Shown here one piece after another: positions 1 through 6,795 of a stretch of 11,916 nucleotides of DNA (positions within the stretch are counted from its first letter, which is position 1; each line of letters starts with the position of its first letter). The notes under the pieces were generated by a model. It saw nothing but the letters and a program-made list of their open reading frames with translations. It had not been told where the DNA came from and searched no databases. Source of the DNA: Alphaproteobacteria bacterium (GTDB taxonomy: Bacteria; Pseudomonadota; Alphaproteobacteria; UBA6615); NCBI GenBank assembly GCA_030831135.1, contig JAURLR010000174.1, forward strand, positions 1-11,916, read 5' to 3'. Both the position numbers and the translations under genes were made by a program.

Positions 1-285
1 CACGACTTCGCCGTTCACGTCTTCATAGCGTTCGACGAAGACTTCCACCTTGTCGCCAACGGCGATCTCGGCGGGCTGTCCCGGCGGTGCGAATTCCTTG
101 AGCGCGACGCGACCTTCGGACTTCAGTCCGACGTCGATCAGCGCGTGATCACTGTCGATCGAAACCACAGTGCCTTTGACGACAGTGCGTTCGAGCGATG
201 AATTTTCCTGGAAGCTCTCTTCGAGCAGGTCAGCGAAGATTTCGCTGAAATCGGCACCTTCGGGTGCCACATTGGTATCGGTCAT
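1..285 (-). CDS. rpsA: 30S ribosomal protein S1, N-terminal part (partial)
   Basis: Ribosomal protein S1 binds mRNA on the 30S subunit and helps initiate translation, particularly on mRNAs with weak Shine-Dalgarno sites. The first 95 codons are present; the gene runs off the left edge. The protein opens MTDTNVAPEGADFSEIFADL, followed by the acidic stretch LLEESFQ, and then the first S1 (OB-fold) domain from about residue 36, with GTVVSID, DVGLKSEG and a KEF turn, typical of S1 repeat 1. The ATG at 285-283 has AAAGGA about 12 nt upstream. It is the last gene of the aroA-cmk-rpsA block, 145 nt after cmk, an order common in proteobacteria. The family normally has about 560 residues with six S1 domains; only the first is visible here. 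Confidence 0.95.
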   Translation of the reverse strand, partial: MTDTNVAPEGADFSEIFADLLEESFQENSSLERTVVKGTVVSIDSDHALIDVGLKSEGRVALKEFAPPGQPAEIAVGDKVEVFVERYEDVNGEVV

Positions 286-322
286 GTGACGATACGTCCT
301 TTCAATCATTTCTTTTCATGCC

Positions 323-383
323 GACCGGTTGGTTCCGGTGGTCTTGAACGTCAGTTCGCCCGCCTGTCCGGCTCACCCGGACA
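323..383 (-). promoter_or_regulatory. Hairpins in the cmk-rpsA spacer (possible rpsA leader)
   Basis: In the 145-nt gap between cmk and rpsA, read on the minus strand, there is a 7-bp perfect stem TGTCCGG/CCGGACA with a 5-nt loop (383-365) and then a 5-bp stem ACCGG/CCGGT with a 6-nt loop (339-324). Neither is followed by a T-run, so they are not obvious terminators. In E. coli the rpsA leader is folded and S1 represses its own translation through it. A similar role here is inference; chance hairpins in GC-rich DNA are possible. Confidence 0.3.
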
Positions 384-430
384 TGGAAACGGTGCGATTG
401 ACGCGGGGCCTGACGATCCGTTCGGGAACT

Positions 431-1093
431 TCAGTCGTTATACTCGGCGATATAGGCAAGGGCGGCCGCAAATACTGCGTCGGCATCCATTTCCGAGGTG
501 TCGATGGTGCGTGCGTCGTCGGCGGCCTTCAAGGGCGCAATGGCCCGGGTGCTGTCGCGCACGTCCCGTTCCTTCATATCTGCCAGGACGCGGGGGTATA
601 TACTCGTTTCACCCCGGTCCAGCAACTCCTTATGACGCCGTTTTGCGCGCTCTTCCGCGCTTGCGGTGATGAAGAACTTCACCGGTGCGTCCGGGCAGAC
701 CACGGTTCCGGTGTCCCGGCCATCCAGAACAGCCCCTTGTGCAGCGCCGGGCGGGTTTGCCGCGAAGTCCCGCTGGAAGGACAGCAGCACCGCACGAACC
801 TCCGGGATTGCCGCCACTTTCGAGGCCGCAGATGCCGCCGTGTCACCTGCCAGTTCGGGGTTTTCCAGGCCGCCACGGGCAATCGCGGCCGCATCAAGTG
901 CCCGGGCCGCAGCGGTCGCATCCGCCGGGTTCGAGGGGTCCTGGCCGCGCGCCAGCGTGTTCAGGCCGACCGCACGATAAAGCTTGCCGGTGTCGAGATG
1001 GGCGTATTTGAAATGCGCAGCGAGGCGGCGGGCGAGGGTTCCCTTGCCTGCGCCTGCCGGTCCGTCGACGGTGATCAGGCGCGGCGCTGTCAT
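431..1093 (-). CDS. cmk: Cytidylate kinase
   Basis: CMP/dCMP kinase transfers phosphate from ATP to (d)CMP in the cytoplasm, feeding pyrimidine nucleotide synthesis. The 220-residue product has the Walker A loop [10 protein letters not shown] (residues 11-20), the NMP-site motif [10 protein letters not shown] (33-42), DGRDTGTVV (124-132), and the lid region [16 protein letters not shown] (179-194), as in the Cmk family, and the usual length of about 220. The open frame continues upstream to 1291, but that extension is the shadow of aroA in another frame. The ATG at 1093-1091 gives a start directly before [12 protein letters not shown]. It overlaps the aroA stop in ATGA, so translation is probably coupled. 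The aroA-cmk-rpsA order supports the call. Confidence 0.96.
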   Translation of the reverse strand: MTAPRLITVDGPAGAGKGTLARRLAAHFKYAHLDTGKLYRAVGLNTLARGQDPSNPADATAAARALDAAAIARGGLENPELAGDTAASAASKVAAIPEVRAVLLSFQRDFAANPPGAAQGAVLDGRDTGTVVCPDAPVKFFITASAEERAKRRHKELLDRGETSIYPRVLADMKERDVRDSTRAIAPLKAADDARTIDTSEMDADAVFAAALAYIAEYND

Positions 1094-2457
1094 GACGGAT
1101 TGCCTTCGGTGATGTCGGCACCGAGCGCGCGCATGGCGTCGGCAAATCCGGGGAAGCTGGTTTCGCTGGGCCGGATATCGTCGATTGAAACCGGATTTTC
1201 GCTGGCCATGCCGAGCACGAGAAAGCTCATGGCGATTCGGTGATCGAGCTGGGTCGCGATGGTGGCGCCGCCCGGCGGGGGACCGCCGCAACCCGTGATG
1301 GTAATGCTGTCGGCATCGGTGGTGACTTCCACGCCGCAGGCCTGCAGCCCGGTCTCGATGGCGGCGAGTCGGTCGCTTTCCTTGACCCGCAACTCGCCTA
1401 CGCCCTCGAACACGGTTGTTCCGCTGGCACAGGCCGCCGCAATGGCAAGCACCGGATATTCATCGATCATCGAGGCTGCCCGTTCGGCGGGGATCCGCGC
1501 GCCCGTCAGCGCCGCGGCCCGGATCGTGAGATCGGCGACCGGTTCGCCACCTTCCGAACGTTCATGGGTATAGGTGATGTCGGCACCCATTTCGGCCAGC
1601 GAGGTGAAGACACCGATGCGGGCGGGGTTCATGCCGATCCCGGTGAGCCGGATTTCCGACCCCGGAACGATCGCAGCCGCGACAGCGGGGAAGGCGGCCG
1701 AACTCGGATCGGCGGGAACCTTGACGGCTGCTGGCAAGAGTTCGCTCTGGCCGGTGATCGTGATGCGGCGTCCGGCGGGGGTCTCCTCGATCACGATCTC
1801 GGCACCCATATGGGACAGCATGCGCTCGGTATGGTCGCGGGTCGCGATGCTCTCGATGACGGTCGTCTTGCCCGGCGCGTGGAGCCCGGCGAGCAGGACC
1901 GCCGACTTCACCTGGGCCGAGGGGACCGGGAGCGTGTATTCGATGGGCAGCAGCGAGTCGGTTCCGGTGAAGGACATCGGCATGCGACCGCCCTCGCGGG
2001 TTTCCACCCTGACGCCCATGTCGCGCAGCGGGGCGATCACCCGGTTCATGGGGCGTTTACGCAGGGAGTCATCGCCGGTCATGATCGCGGTGAAGCCATG
2101 CCCGGCTAGCAGGCCGCAGAGCAGCCGGGCCGAGGTTCCCGAATTGCCCAGGTCGAGCACGTCGTCGGGCGCATGCAGGCCGGCCACACCAACCCCGTCA
2201 ACATGCCAGATGCCCGGCGCGTCCTGGACCACGTTCACGCCCATGGCGCGCAGGGCCGCGGCGGTGGCGTGGACATCCTCGCCTTCCAGCAGCCCTTCGA
2301 TCCGGGTGGTGCCGACGGCCAGCGCGCCCAGCATCAGGGCCCGGTGGGAAATGGATTTGTCGCCGGGCACGTCCATATGACCGGTGAGCGGACCGGCGCG
2401 GCGGGCGGTCGCAGGGCGGCTCTGGGTGGCGGATGATATGGAAGTGTTCTGGGTCAT
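1090..2457 (-). CDS. aroA: 3-phosphoshikimate 1-carboxyvinyltransferase (EPSP synthase, class II)
   Basis: EPSP synthase joins PEP to shikimate 3-phosphate, the sixth step of the shikimate pathway to aromatic amino acids. The 455-residue protein carries PGDKSISHR (31-39), [12 protein letters not shown] (101-112), [13 protein letters not shown] (128-140), [12 protein letters not shown] (180-191), RDHTERML (207-214), [11 protein letters not shown] (330-340), [10 protein letters not shown] (355-364) and DHRIAMSF (405-412). From memory, length and motif order match the Agrobacterium CP4 enzyme closely, including the N-terminal SRPATAR, so it is class II. At the position of CP4 Ala100, however, it has Gly107, the residue of glyphosate-sensitive enzymes. 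The chosen start ATG 2457-2455 keeps the SRPATAR region; its ribosome site is weak. First gene of the block with cmk and rpsA, divergent from the FYDLN-acid gene. Confidence 0.96.
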   Translation of the reverse strand: MTQNTSISSATQSRPATARRAGPLTGHMDVPGDKSISHRALMLGALAVGTTRIEGLLEGEDVHATAAALRAMGVNVVQDAPGIWHVDGVGVAGLHAPDDVLDLGNSGTSARLLCGLLAGHGFTAIMTGDDSLRKRPMNRVIAPLRDMGVRVETREGGRMPMSFTGTDSLLPIEYTLPVPSAQVKSAVLLAGLHAPGKTTVIESIATRDHTERMLSHMGAEIVIEETPAGRRITITGQSELLPAAVKVPADPSSAAFPAVAAAIVPGSEIRLTGIGMNPARIGVFTSLAEMGADITYTHERSEGGEPVADLTIRAAALTGARIPAERAASMIDEYPVLAIAAACASGTTVFEGVGELRVKESDRLAAIETGLQACGVEVTTDADSITITGCGGPPPGGATIATQLDHRIAMSFLVLGMASENPVSIDDIRPSETSFPGFADAMRALGADITEGNPS

Positions 2458-2549
2458 GTCGGGCGGCGAGGGATTAGCACAGGTTGCAATGCGGGGTCAC
2501 GCGGGAGTGATGATCGGTATGGAAACAGCCAATCGGGGTGGATTTGGTT

Positions 2550-2578
2550 TTGACAGTCCGTGTCGTTCGTGGCAAACG
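2550..2578 (+). promoter_or_regulatory. Candidate promoter of the FYDLN-acid gene
   Basis: A perfect TTGACA (2550-2555) lies about 70 nt upstream of the GTG start. At 17 nt spacing the -10 position reads CAAACG, a poor match, so only the -35 box is convincing. Alphaproteobacterial promoters often have weak -10 boxes. Confidence 0.35.
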
Positions 2579-2583
2579 GCGGC

Positions 2584-2599
2584 ACCGATACACATCGGT
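2584..2599 (+). promoter_or_regulatory. Inverted repeat in the leader of the FYDLN-acid gene
   Basis: ACCGAT and ATCGGT form a perfect 6-bp inverted repeat around ACAC, just downstream of the candidate promoter and 12 nt before the ribosome site GGAGGA (2611-2616). It could be a small operator or leader hairpin; function is unknown. Confidence 0.25.
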
Positions 2600-2623
2600 A
2601 CGAATTCACCGGAGGAATAATCT

Positions 2624-2995
2624 GTGGCAAAACCCGAATGGGGTGTGAAGCGTGCATGCCTTGCCTGTGGCACGCGTTTCTACGACAAGCTGAAACAGCC
2701 GATTGTCTGCCCGAACTGCGAAACGGTCTTCGACCCGGAGACAATCTTCAAGCCGCGTCGTGCGCGCGCCGAGGAAGCTGCGGCGGCGGCCAAGGCTGCC
2801 AATGACGATGCCCTCAAGGCAAAGGCGATGGCGCATGACGACGATGAGGATGATGAAATCGCCGCGCTCGTCGAGGGTGTGGAAATCGACGACGACGATG
2901 ACGATGATGACGACGTTCTCGCCGATGACGATCTCGACGATGATGACGACAATGTTGTGCCGATTCCCAAGAAGGGCAGCAGCGACGACGATTGA
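2624..2995 (+). CDS. FYDLN-acid (TIGR02300-type) zinc-ribbon protein
   Basis: A 123-residue cytoplasmic protein of unknown function. It starts MAKPEWGVKRACLACGTRFY and has a probable zinc ribbon with Cys12-x2-Cys15 and Cys29-x2-Cys32. The FYDK-L-K-P-CPNC arrangement matches the FYDLN_acid family, where the motif is usually FYDLN; here K replaces LN after FYD. An Arg/Ala/Glu/Lys-rich helix-prone linker (45-68) leads to a strongly acidic tail: residues 72-109 are mostly Asp with a few Glu, and the last three residues are Asp. The GTG start at 2624 is fixed by GGAGGA at 2611-2616 and by the conserved MAKPEWG beginning. The family is largely alphaproteobacterial and often sits divergent to aroA, as here. 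No role can be assigned from sequence. Confidence 0.9.
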   Translation: MAKPEWGVKRACLACGTRFYDKLKQPIVCPNCETVFDPETIFKPRRARAEEAAAAAKAANDDALKAKAMAHDDDEDDEIAALVEGVEIDDDDDDDDDVLADDDLDDDDDNVVPIPKKGSSDDD

Positions 2996-3036
2996 TCGCG
3001 GGTGCTGATTTCGACTTTCGCTGTGCGGGGTCGATA

Positions 3037-3064
3037 TTTCGCTTGCGTTGGGTGCGGGGATAAT
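3037..3064 (+). promoter_or_regulatory. Weak promoter candidate for tRNA-Ala
   Basis: GATAAT (3059-3064) is a good -10 match about 58 nt before the mature tRNA. The best -35 at 16 nt spacing is TTTCGC (3037-3042), which is poor. The 126-nt spacer between the FYDLN-acid gene and the tRNA shows no clear terminator, so read-through from upstream is also possible. Confidence 0.25.
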
Positions 3065-3121
3065 TATGTTCCCGCCGTCCGCGAAGGCTGGTTCCCAAGC
3101 CCGCCCTCGCAAAACAGTTTC

Positions 3122-3197
<76 letters not shown>

Positions 3198-3200
3198 AGT

Positions 3201-3241
3201 AAAACAAGGGCTTAGTCAGAAATGGCTAGGCCCTTTGTTTT
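3201..3241 (+). terminator. Hairpin after tRNA-Ala, probable terminator
   Basis: Four nt after the CCA end, AAAACAAGGGCTTAG (3201-3215) pairs with CTAGGCCCTTTGTTTT (3226-3241) around a loop of about 10 nt, with small mismatches and a bulge. The 3' arm ends in TTTGTTTT, so this is a plausible intrinsic terminator. The A/T flanks are symmetrical, so it might also work on the other strand. Confidence 0.7.
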
Positions 3242-3339
3242 GCCGGACAACCAACAGCATGGCCATTCTCTCCTCGCCGTTCTAAAAATAGCGGGGCAGT
3301 GAGCACAGGGCTTCTGAGGGACAGGATGGTCAGGCTGAC

Positions 3340-3969
3340 ATGACGAAGAAACCGCATCACGAACACACCCACGCGCATTCGTTGTTGCCGCCCGATCCGG
3401 CGTTGCGCGCCAAGGCCATCGAGACATTGCTTGTCGAAAAGGGGCTTGTTGATCCCGCGGCAATCGATGCGCTCGTGGATGTGTTCTCGAACGAGATCGG
3501 TCCGCAGAATGGCGCGCAGGTTGTCGCCCGTTCGTGGTGCGATCCGGACTATCGCGCGCGGCTGCTCGCGGATGCGACCTCGGCCATTGCGGAGCTTGGA
3601 TTTTCCGGCATGCAGGGCGAGCATATGGTCGCGGTCGAGAACGCGGCTGACACCCACAACGTCGTGGTTTGCACCCTGTGCTCCTGCTATCCGTGGCCGG
3701 TGCTGGGCTTGCCGCCGGTCTGGTACAAGTCACCCGAATATCGCGCGCGTGTGGTGCGTGAGCCGCGCGCTGTTCTCGATGAGTTCGGGGTGCGCCTGCC
3801 CGAAGACGTTGAGCTGCGCGTCTGGGATTCAACGGCGGAAATTCGATACCTGGTTATTCCGCAGCGCCCGGCCGGGTCGGAGGCCATGAGCGAAGCGGAA
3901 CTGGCCGCACTGGTCACCCGTGATTCGATGATCGGGACAGGATTTGCCCTGTCCCCGGAGGCCGGTTGA
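3340..3969 (+). CDS. nthA: Nitrile hydratase alpha subunit, cobalt type
   Basis: Catalytic subunit that hydrates nitriles to amides in the cytoplasm, as a heterodimer with beta. The 209-residue protein has the metal-binding claw [11 protein letters not shown] with Cys111, Cys114, Ser115 and Cys116. In this family Thr after the first Cys (CTLCSC) marks the cobalt form, whereas iron enzymes have CSLCSC. Other family marks are [25 protein letters not shown] (53-71) and [20 protein letters not shown]. The N-terminus is His-rich (His6, 7, 9, 11, 13). The start ATG 3340 has only AGG-type sequence 15-22 nt upstream. The stop TGA overlaps the beta ATG by one base, so the subunits are probably made in fixed ratio. 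No clear promoter was found in 3242-3339. Confidence 0.96.
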   Translation: MTKKPHHEHTHAHSLLPPDPALRAKAIETLLVEKGLVDPAAIDALVDVFSNEIGPQNGAQVVARSWCDPDYRARLLADATSAIAELGFSGMQGEHMVAVENAADTHNVVVCTLCSCYPWPVLGLPPVWYKSPEYRARVVREPRAVLDEFGVRLPEDVELRVWDSTAEIRYLVIPQRPAGSEAMSEAELAALVTRDSMIGTGFALSPEAG

Positions 3970-4631
3970 TGGACAGCGTTCATGATCTCGGCGGCGTGGA
4001 AGGTTTCGGGCCGATTCCCATCGAGGCAGATGAGCCGGTGTTCCATGCGGCCTGGGAGGGCCGTGTTCTGGGCTGTCGATTCCTGATGGGATTCTGGCGG
4101 CTGTGGAATATCGATGCCAACCGCCACTCGCTCGAGCAATTGCCGCCGGCCGAATATCTGGCCATGAGTTACTACGAGAAATGGGCTGCCGGCGTTGTGA
4201 ACCTGTCCGCCGAGAAAGGGCTGATCACCCCGGAGGAATTGCAGGCTGGTCATCCCGGTACCGATGCCGAACCGAGAACGCCGCCGGTTGATGCGGCCGG
4301 GGTTCGGGCGTTTTTGCCGCAAGGCCGACCCGCCGCCCGGGAGATCGACGCCGCGCCGGGTTTCGCTGTCGGTGACAAGGTGCGTGCCGCCCGAAATATG
4401 CATGCCGGGCACACGCGGCTGCCGCGTTATTTGCGGGGTCGCGTGGGAACAATCATTTCCCATCACGGGGCCCATGTGTTCCCCGACATCAGTTACAAAA
4501 TGGAGGGCGAGGTCGCCCAACATCTCTACACGGTGAATTTCAGTGGCCGTGAAGTCTGGGGTGATGACGCCGAACCCGGACATTCCATATCGGCAGAACT
4601 GTGGGAGAGCTACCTTGCGCCCGCGCGCTGA
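3969..4631 (+). CDS. nthB: Nitrile hydratase beta subunit
   Basis: Partner of the alpha subunit; in known structures it closes the active site and contributes arginines that contact the cysteine-sulfinate ligands. The 220-residue protein begins with the family signature [16 protein letters not shown], has a helical N-terminal half including NRHSLEQLPPAEYLAMSYYE, and a C-terminal SH3-like barrel with GDKVRA, RLPRYLRGRVG (150-160) and LYTVNFSGREVWG (186-198), ending ELWESYL. The ATG at 3969 overlaps the alpha stop (TGATG), with GGAGG just upstream. A TTG one codon earlier is less likely, because MDSVHD is the conserved start. Confidence 0.96.
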   Translation: MDSVHDLGGVEGFGPIPIEADEPVFHAAWEGRVLGCRFLMGFWRLWNIDANRHSLEQLPPAEYLAMSYYEKWAAGVVNLSAEKGLITPEELQAGHPGTDAEPRTPPVDAAGVRAFLPQGRPAAREIDAAPGFAVGDKVRAARNMHAGHTRLPRYLRGRVGTIISHHGAHVFPDISYKMEGEVAQHLYTVNFSGREVWGDDAEPGHSISAELWESYLAPAR

Positions 4632-4941
4632 ACCGGACCGGCCGTTTGCCGAGCCCTGGCATGCACAGGTTTTTGCCATGACCCATGCGCTGTCGGCAGC
4701 CGGTCACTTCACCTGGCCCCAATGGGCCGCGCATTTCGGTGGGGCGCTCGAACAGGCACAGGCCGCTGGTGGGCCAACCGATGGGTCAGACTATTACGAT
4801 GTCTGGCTCGTGGCGCTGGAGACGTTCCTGATTGAATCCCGTTTTGCAGACCCGGCGCGCCTGGAGGAATTGCGGGCGGCCTGGACGAAGGCCTACCTGA
4901 CGACCCCCCATGGTGCGCCGGTTGAATTGCCGGCGTCATAA
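4615..4941 (+). CDS. Nitrile hydratase accessory protein (P14K/NthX-like)
   Basis: Small protein related to the N-terminal helical region of the beta subunit; in cobalt nitrile hydratases such proteins help deliver and insert the metal into alpha. The 108-residue product has FAEPWHAQVFAMTHAL, then HFTWPQWAAHF, SDYYDVWLVALETFL and RLEELRAAWTKAYLTTPHG, typical of the family. The frame is open back to an ATG at 4543, but that part lies inside beta in another frame. I chose TTG 4615 because GGGAG (4603-4607) is at good spacing and the protein then starts just before the conserved RPFAEPW. It overlaps the end of beta by 17 nt. The start is the least certain point. Confidence 0.88.
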   Translation: MRPRAEPDRPFAEPWHAQVFAMTHALSAAGHFTWPQWAAHFGGALEQAQAAGGPTDGSDYYDVWLVALETFLIESRFADPARLEELRAAWTKAYLTTPHGAPVELPAS

Positions 4942-4972
4942 ACAGCACGCCCCAAACAGCAGGAGCAGGATA

Positions 4973-5281
4973 ATGCGGAAAACAGTCTCGTCACCGGACG
5001 TCAAGAAACCGGCACGTGCGGCCCTGACGGGCGGGGTGGCGGTGGGTGATCAGGTCTTCCTGAGCGGCCAGATGGCCTACGACCCGGAGGTCGATGGCAT
5101 TCCCGCCGATATGGATGCCGCGGCACAGACCCGGGTGATCATGGACAATATCGGGCACCTGCTTGCCGCCGAAGGGCTCGACCATGGCGATATCGTCCGG
5201 GTGACGATCTTCCTGACCGATCTGGGTGATCTTCGTGCCATGAACAACAATACGGCGCTCCATCATCGCGCTTGGCTTTGA
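4973..5281 (+). CDS. RidA-family protein, C-terminally truncated (possible pseudogene)
   Basis: RidA (YjgF/YER057c/UK114) enzymes hydrolyse reactive enamine/imine intermediates as trimers. From ATG 4973, with an AGGAGCAGGA site upstream, the 102-residue product matches the family: GGVAVGDQVFLSGQM (20-34), GIPADMDAAAQTRVIMDNI, LLAAEGLDHGDIVRVTIFLTD (64-83), then the MN of the helix that normally continues as MNxVYxxYF. Homology stops there, at about residue 91 (5245), and the frame ends after 11 unrelated residues. Roughly 35-40 residues are missing, including the conserved Arg and Glu of the usual active site. The other two forward frames downstream do not restore the missing part, so this looks like a deletion or rearrangement junction, not a simple frameshift. 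It lies 31 nt after the accessory gene, so it may have been the last gene of the operon. Confidence 0.75.
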   Translation: MRKTVSSPDVKKPARAALTGGVAVGDQVFLSGQMAYDPEVDGIPADMDAAAQTRVIMDNIGHLLAAEGLDHGDIVRVTIFLTDLGDLRAMNNNTALHHRAWL

Positions 5282-5337
5282 GTATGTACCGGGAGTACGG
5301 CGTCCACGAAGTCACCGATTCGCCAAGACGGTGTTTG

Positions 5338-5358
5338 GTCCGAAAGGGCCCTTGGGAC
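5338..5358 (+). repeat. Palindrome in the porin upstream region
   Basis: AAGGGCCCTT (5344-5353) is a perfect 10-bp palindrome. It is flanked by GTCC (5338-5341) and GGAC (5355-5358), which also pair. It lies about 35 nt before the porin ATG, in the 108-nt gap after the truncated RidA gene. No T-run follows, so it is not a typical terminator. It could be an operator, a leader-stabilising hairpin, or chance. No convincing -35/-10 pair was found in this gap. Confidence 0.3.
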
Positions 5359-5389
5359 AGTTCCGACTTCCTATTTTGGGAACAACAAA

Positions 5390-6562
5390 ATGAAAAAGAC
5401 ACTTCTTGCCAGCACGGCCCTGGTTGGCGCTGCACTTCTCGCAGCACCGGCATCAGCGGGTAACGTTGGCTCCAAAGACGCCATGAGCGTCACTCTCGGC
5501 GGTACCCTTTGGTTCTCCGTCGGTGTTTATGACGAAGACATTTCCGCTGGCCGTGGCCGTGGCTATCGCTTCGCCGTCAACGAAGCCGAAGTCTACGTCA
5601 ATGCTTCGAACACCGCTGACAACGGTATCAAATACGGTGTTAGCATCGAACTGAACGCTGGTGCGGCTGATGGTACAGCTTCTGATGAAGTCTATGCCTT
5701 CCTCGACAGCGACCAGTGGGGCCGTCTCGAACTGGGTGACCAGGACGACGCGACCAACCGCATGGGCCTCGGCTCGCAGAACGCCCATAAGGGCTTCGGC
5801 GGACCAACCGGCGGTCTCGGTTCCAACCTGACCCTCTTCGGCGGGTTCGGCGGTGAAGGCCTCGGCGCACGCGCTGACTGGGACAACAACACCACCAGCG
5901 ATGACACCAAGGCGACTTACTTCTCGCCGCGTTTTGGTGGCTTCCAGCTCGGCGCCTCACTGACCCCGGATACGGGTATCACCTCGGGTACGGGCGGTCT
6001 GGTTGACACCGACAATGACGGTGACTTCGAGAACGTCATCAGTTACGGCGTCAACTATGTCGGCAAGGTTGACGAAATCGGCGTTGGCCTGTCCTTCACG
6101 GGTCAGACTGGCCAGGATGAAGACGCACTTGGTAGCGGCAAAACAGTCGAAGACCTGAGCATCTGGCACGTTGGCGGCAAGGTTGACTTCGCCGGCTTCA
6201 CGCTTGGTGCGCATTACAACGACTTCGGCGAGACCAGCATCACCACCGCGAACGCAAACAATGGAGCCGACGCCGGTTCTACTTGGAGCGTTGGTCTTGG
6301 CTATCAGGCCGGTCCGTGGGGCGTTAGCGCATGGTACACCGACCACGAGAAGGACAATGCAAACACCTCTCCGGCTGGTGCACGTCAGACCGAGCTGACA
6401 CGTCTGGGCTTCGGCGCGGGTTACACCGTTGCTCCGGGCTGGCTGCTTCGTGCGGACCTCGAGTTCATCTCGCACGACAACATCTCGGATGGTACGGGCA
6501 CGGGCACGACGACCGACAATGACGGTCGTGGCTTCATGCTCACCAACATGTTCATCTTCTAA
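5390..6562 (+). CDS. Outer-membrane porin
   Basis: Complete 390-residue general porin of the alphaproteobacterial/Gram-negative trimeric type, forming a beta-barrel channel for small hydrophilic solutes. Residues 1-23 are a signal peptide (MKK, hydrophobic core ALVGAALLAAP, cleavage probably after ASA). The mature protein shows alternating aromatic/polar beta strands: LGGTLWFSVGVYDE near the start, WGRLELGDQDDA (the conserved loop after an early strand), FSPRFGGFQLGASLTPD, and a last strand ending in Phe390, the C-terminal assembly signal. Aspartate-rich turns such as DTDNDGDFEN lie in likely loops. Preferred codons such as TTC, GGC/GGT, CTC and AAC suggest high expression, and the gene looks less GC-rich than its neighbours. 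GGGA at 5378-5381 is the likely ribosome site. Substrate is not predictable. Confidence 0.93.
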   Translation: MKKTLLASTALVGAALLAAPASAGNVGSKDAMSVTLGGTLWFSVGVYDEDISAGRGRGYRFAVNEAEVYVNASNTADNGIKYGVSIELNAGAADGTASDEVYAFLDSDQWGRLELGDQDDATNRMGLGSQNAHKGFGGPTGGLGSNLTLFGGFGGEGLGARADWDNNTTSDDTKATYFSPRFGGFQLGASLTPDTGITSGTGGLVDTDNDGDFENVISYGVNYVGKVDEIGVGLSFTGQTGQDEDALGSGKTVEDLSIWHVGGKVDFAGFTLGAHYNDFGETSITTANANNGADAGSTWSVGLGYQAGPWGVSAWYTDHEKDNANTSPAGARQTELTRLGFGAGYTVAPGWLLRADLEFISHDNISDGTGTGTTTDNDGRGFMLTNMFIF

Positions 6563-6585
6563 GCTGCCTTTACAGCTTGAAGACG

Positions 6586-6621
6586 AAACAGGGCGACAGT
6601 TATCTGTCGCCCTGTTTTTTT
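6586..6621 (+). terminator. Intrinsic terminator of the porin gene
   Basis: A 14-bp perfect stem, AAACAGGGCGACAG (6586-6599) with CTGTCGCCCTGTTT (6604-6617), loop TTAT, followed by a T-run to 6621. A smaller perfect hairpin AAGCTG/CAGCTT (6561-6578) sits directly at the stop codon. This is a very strong stop for the porin transcript and fits a highly expressed gene. Confidence 0.95.
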
Positions 6622-6644
6622 GTGCCTTGCATGGAAAATCCCGC

Positions 6645-6795
6645 GCCTCCAACGAACGTCTAATAGATTCTGCGGGCGTACTCGGGTTGATTGGAGGCTG
6701 GAGGTTGAAGTTCAGGATGTCCTGAGCGTTCCTCCGTTCCCCCGACCCTTCACAGGGTTATTCATGTGCAGGGCTCACGCCCTGCACATTTTTTT
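6645..6795 (+). ncRNA. Candidate structured RNA (small RNA or leader of the kinase gene)
   Basis: No gene fits 6622-6852, but the plus strand can form successive stems: GCCTCCAA/TTGGAGGC (6645-6652 with 6691-6698); GGAGG/CCTCC (6700-6704 with 6731-6735), capped by TCAGGA/TCCTGA (6712-6725); ACCCT/AGGGT (6745-6758); and ATGTGCAGGGC/GCCCTGCACAT (6764-6789) ending in seven T. The first three could be the body of a small RNA and the last its terminator. Alternatively the whole could be the leader of the sensor-kinase gene, with the terminator as an attenuator. No convincing promoter was found between the porin terminator and the first stem, which weakens the case for an independent small RNA. Confidence 0.35.
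6764..6795 (+). terminator. Intrinsic terminator 57 nt before the kinase gene
   Basis: An 11-bp perfect stem ATGTGCAGGGC/GCCCTGCACAT with loop TCAC, followed by seven T (6789-6795). The minus strand lacks a T-run after the stem, so it acts on plus-strand transcripts. The porin already has its own terminator 140 nt upstream, so this one must serve a separate transcript, a read-through back-up, or attenuation of the kinase gene. Confidence 0.85.

Noticed and set aside
329..2380. Long plus-strand open frames opposite cmk and aroA (329-1243, 1240-2109, 1574-2380)
   Set aside because: Shadows of well-recognised minus-strand genes, with no family motifs of their own.
3687..4679. 330-residue open frame on the minus strand
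   Set aside because: Antisense to the nitrile hydratase genes, whose products have clear family motifs; the antisense product has none.
5272..5463. 63-residue frame spanning the RidA-porin gap
   Set aside because: It does not restore RidA homology and overlaps the porin signal-peptide region in another frame; no ribosome site or motif.
5957..6652. 231-residue minus-strand open frame opposite the porin
   Set aside because: It would begin across the porin terminator and covers porin codons; no motif or ribosome site supports it.
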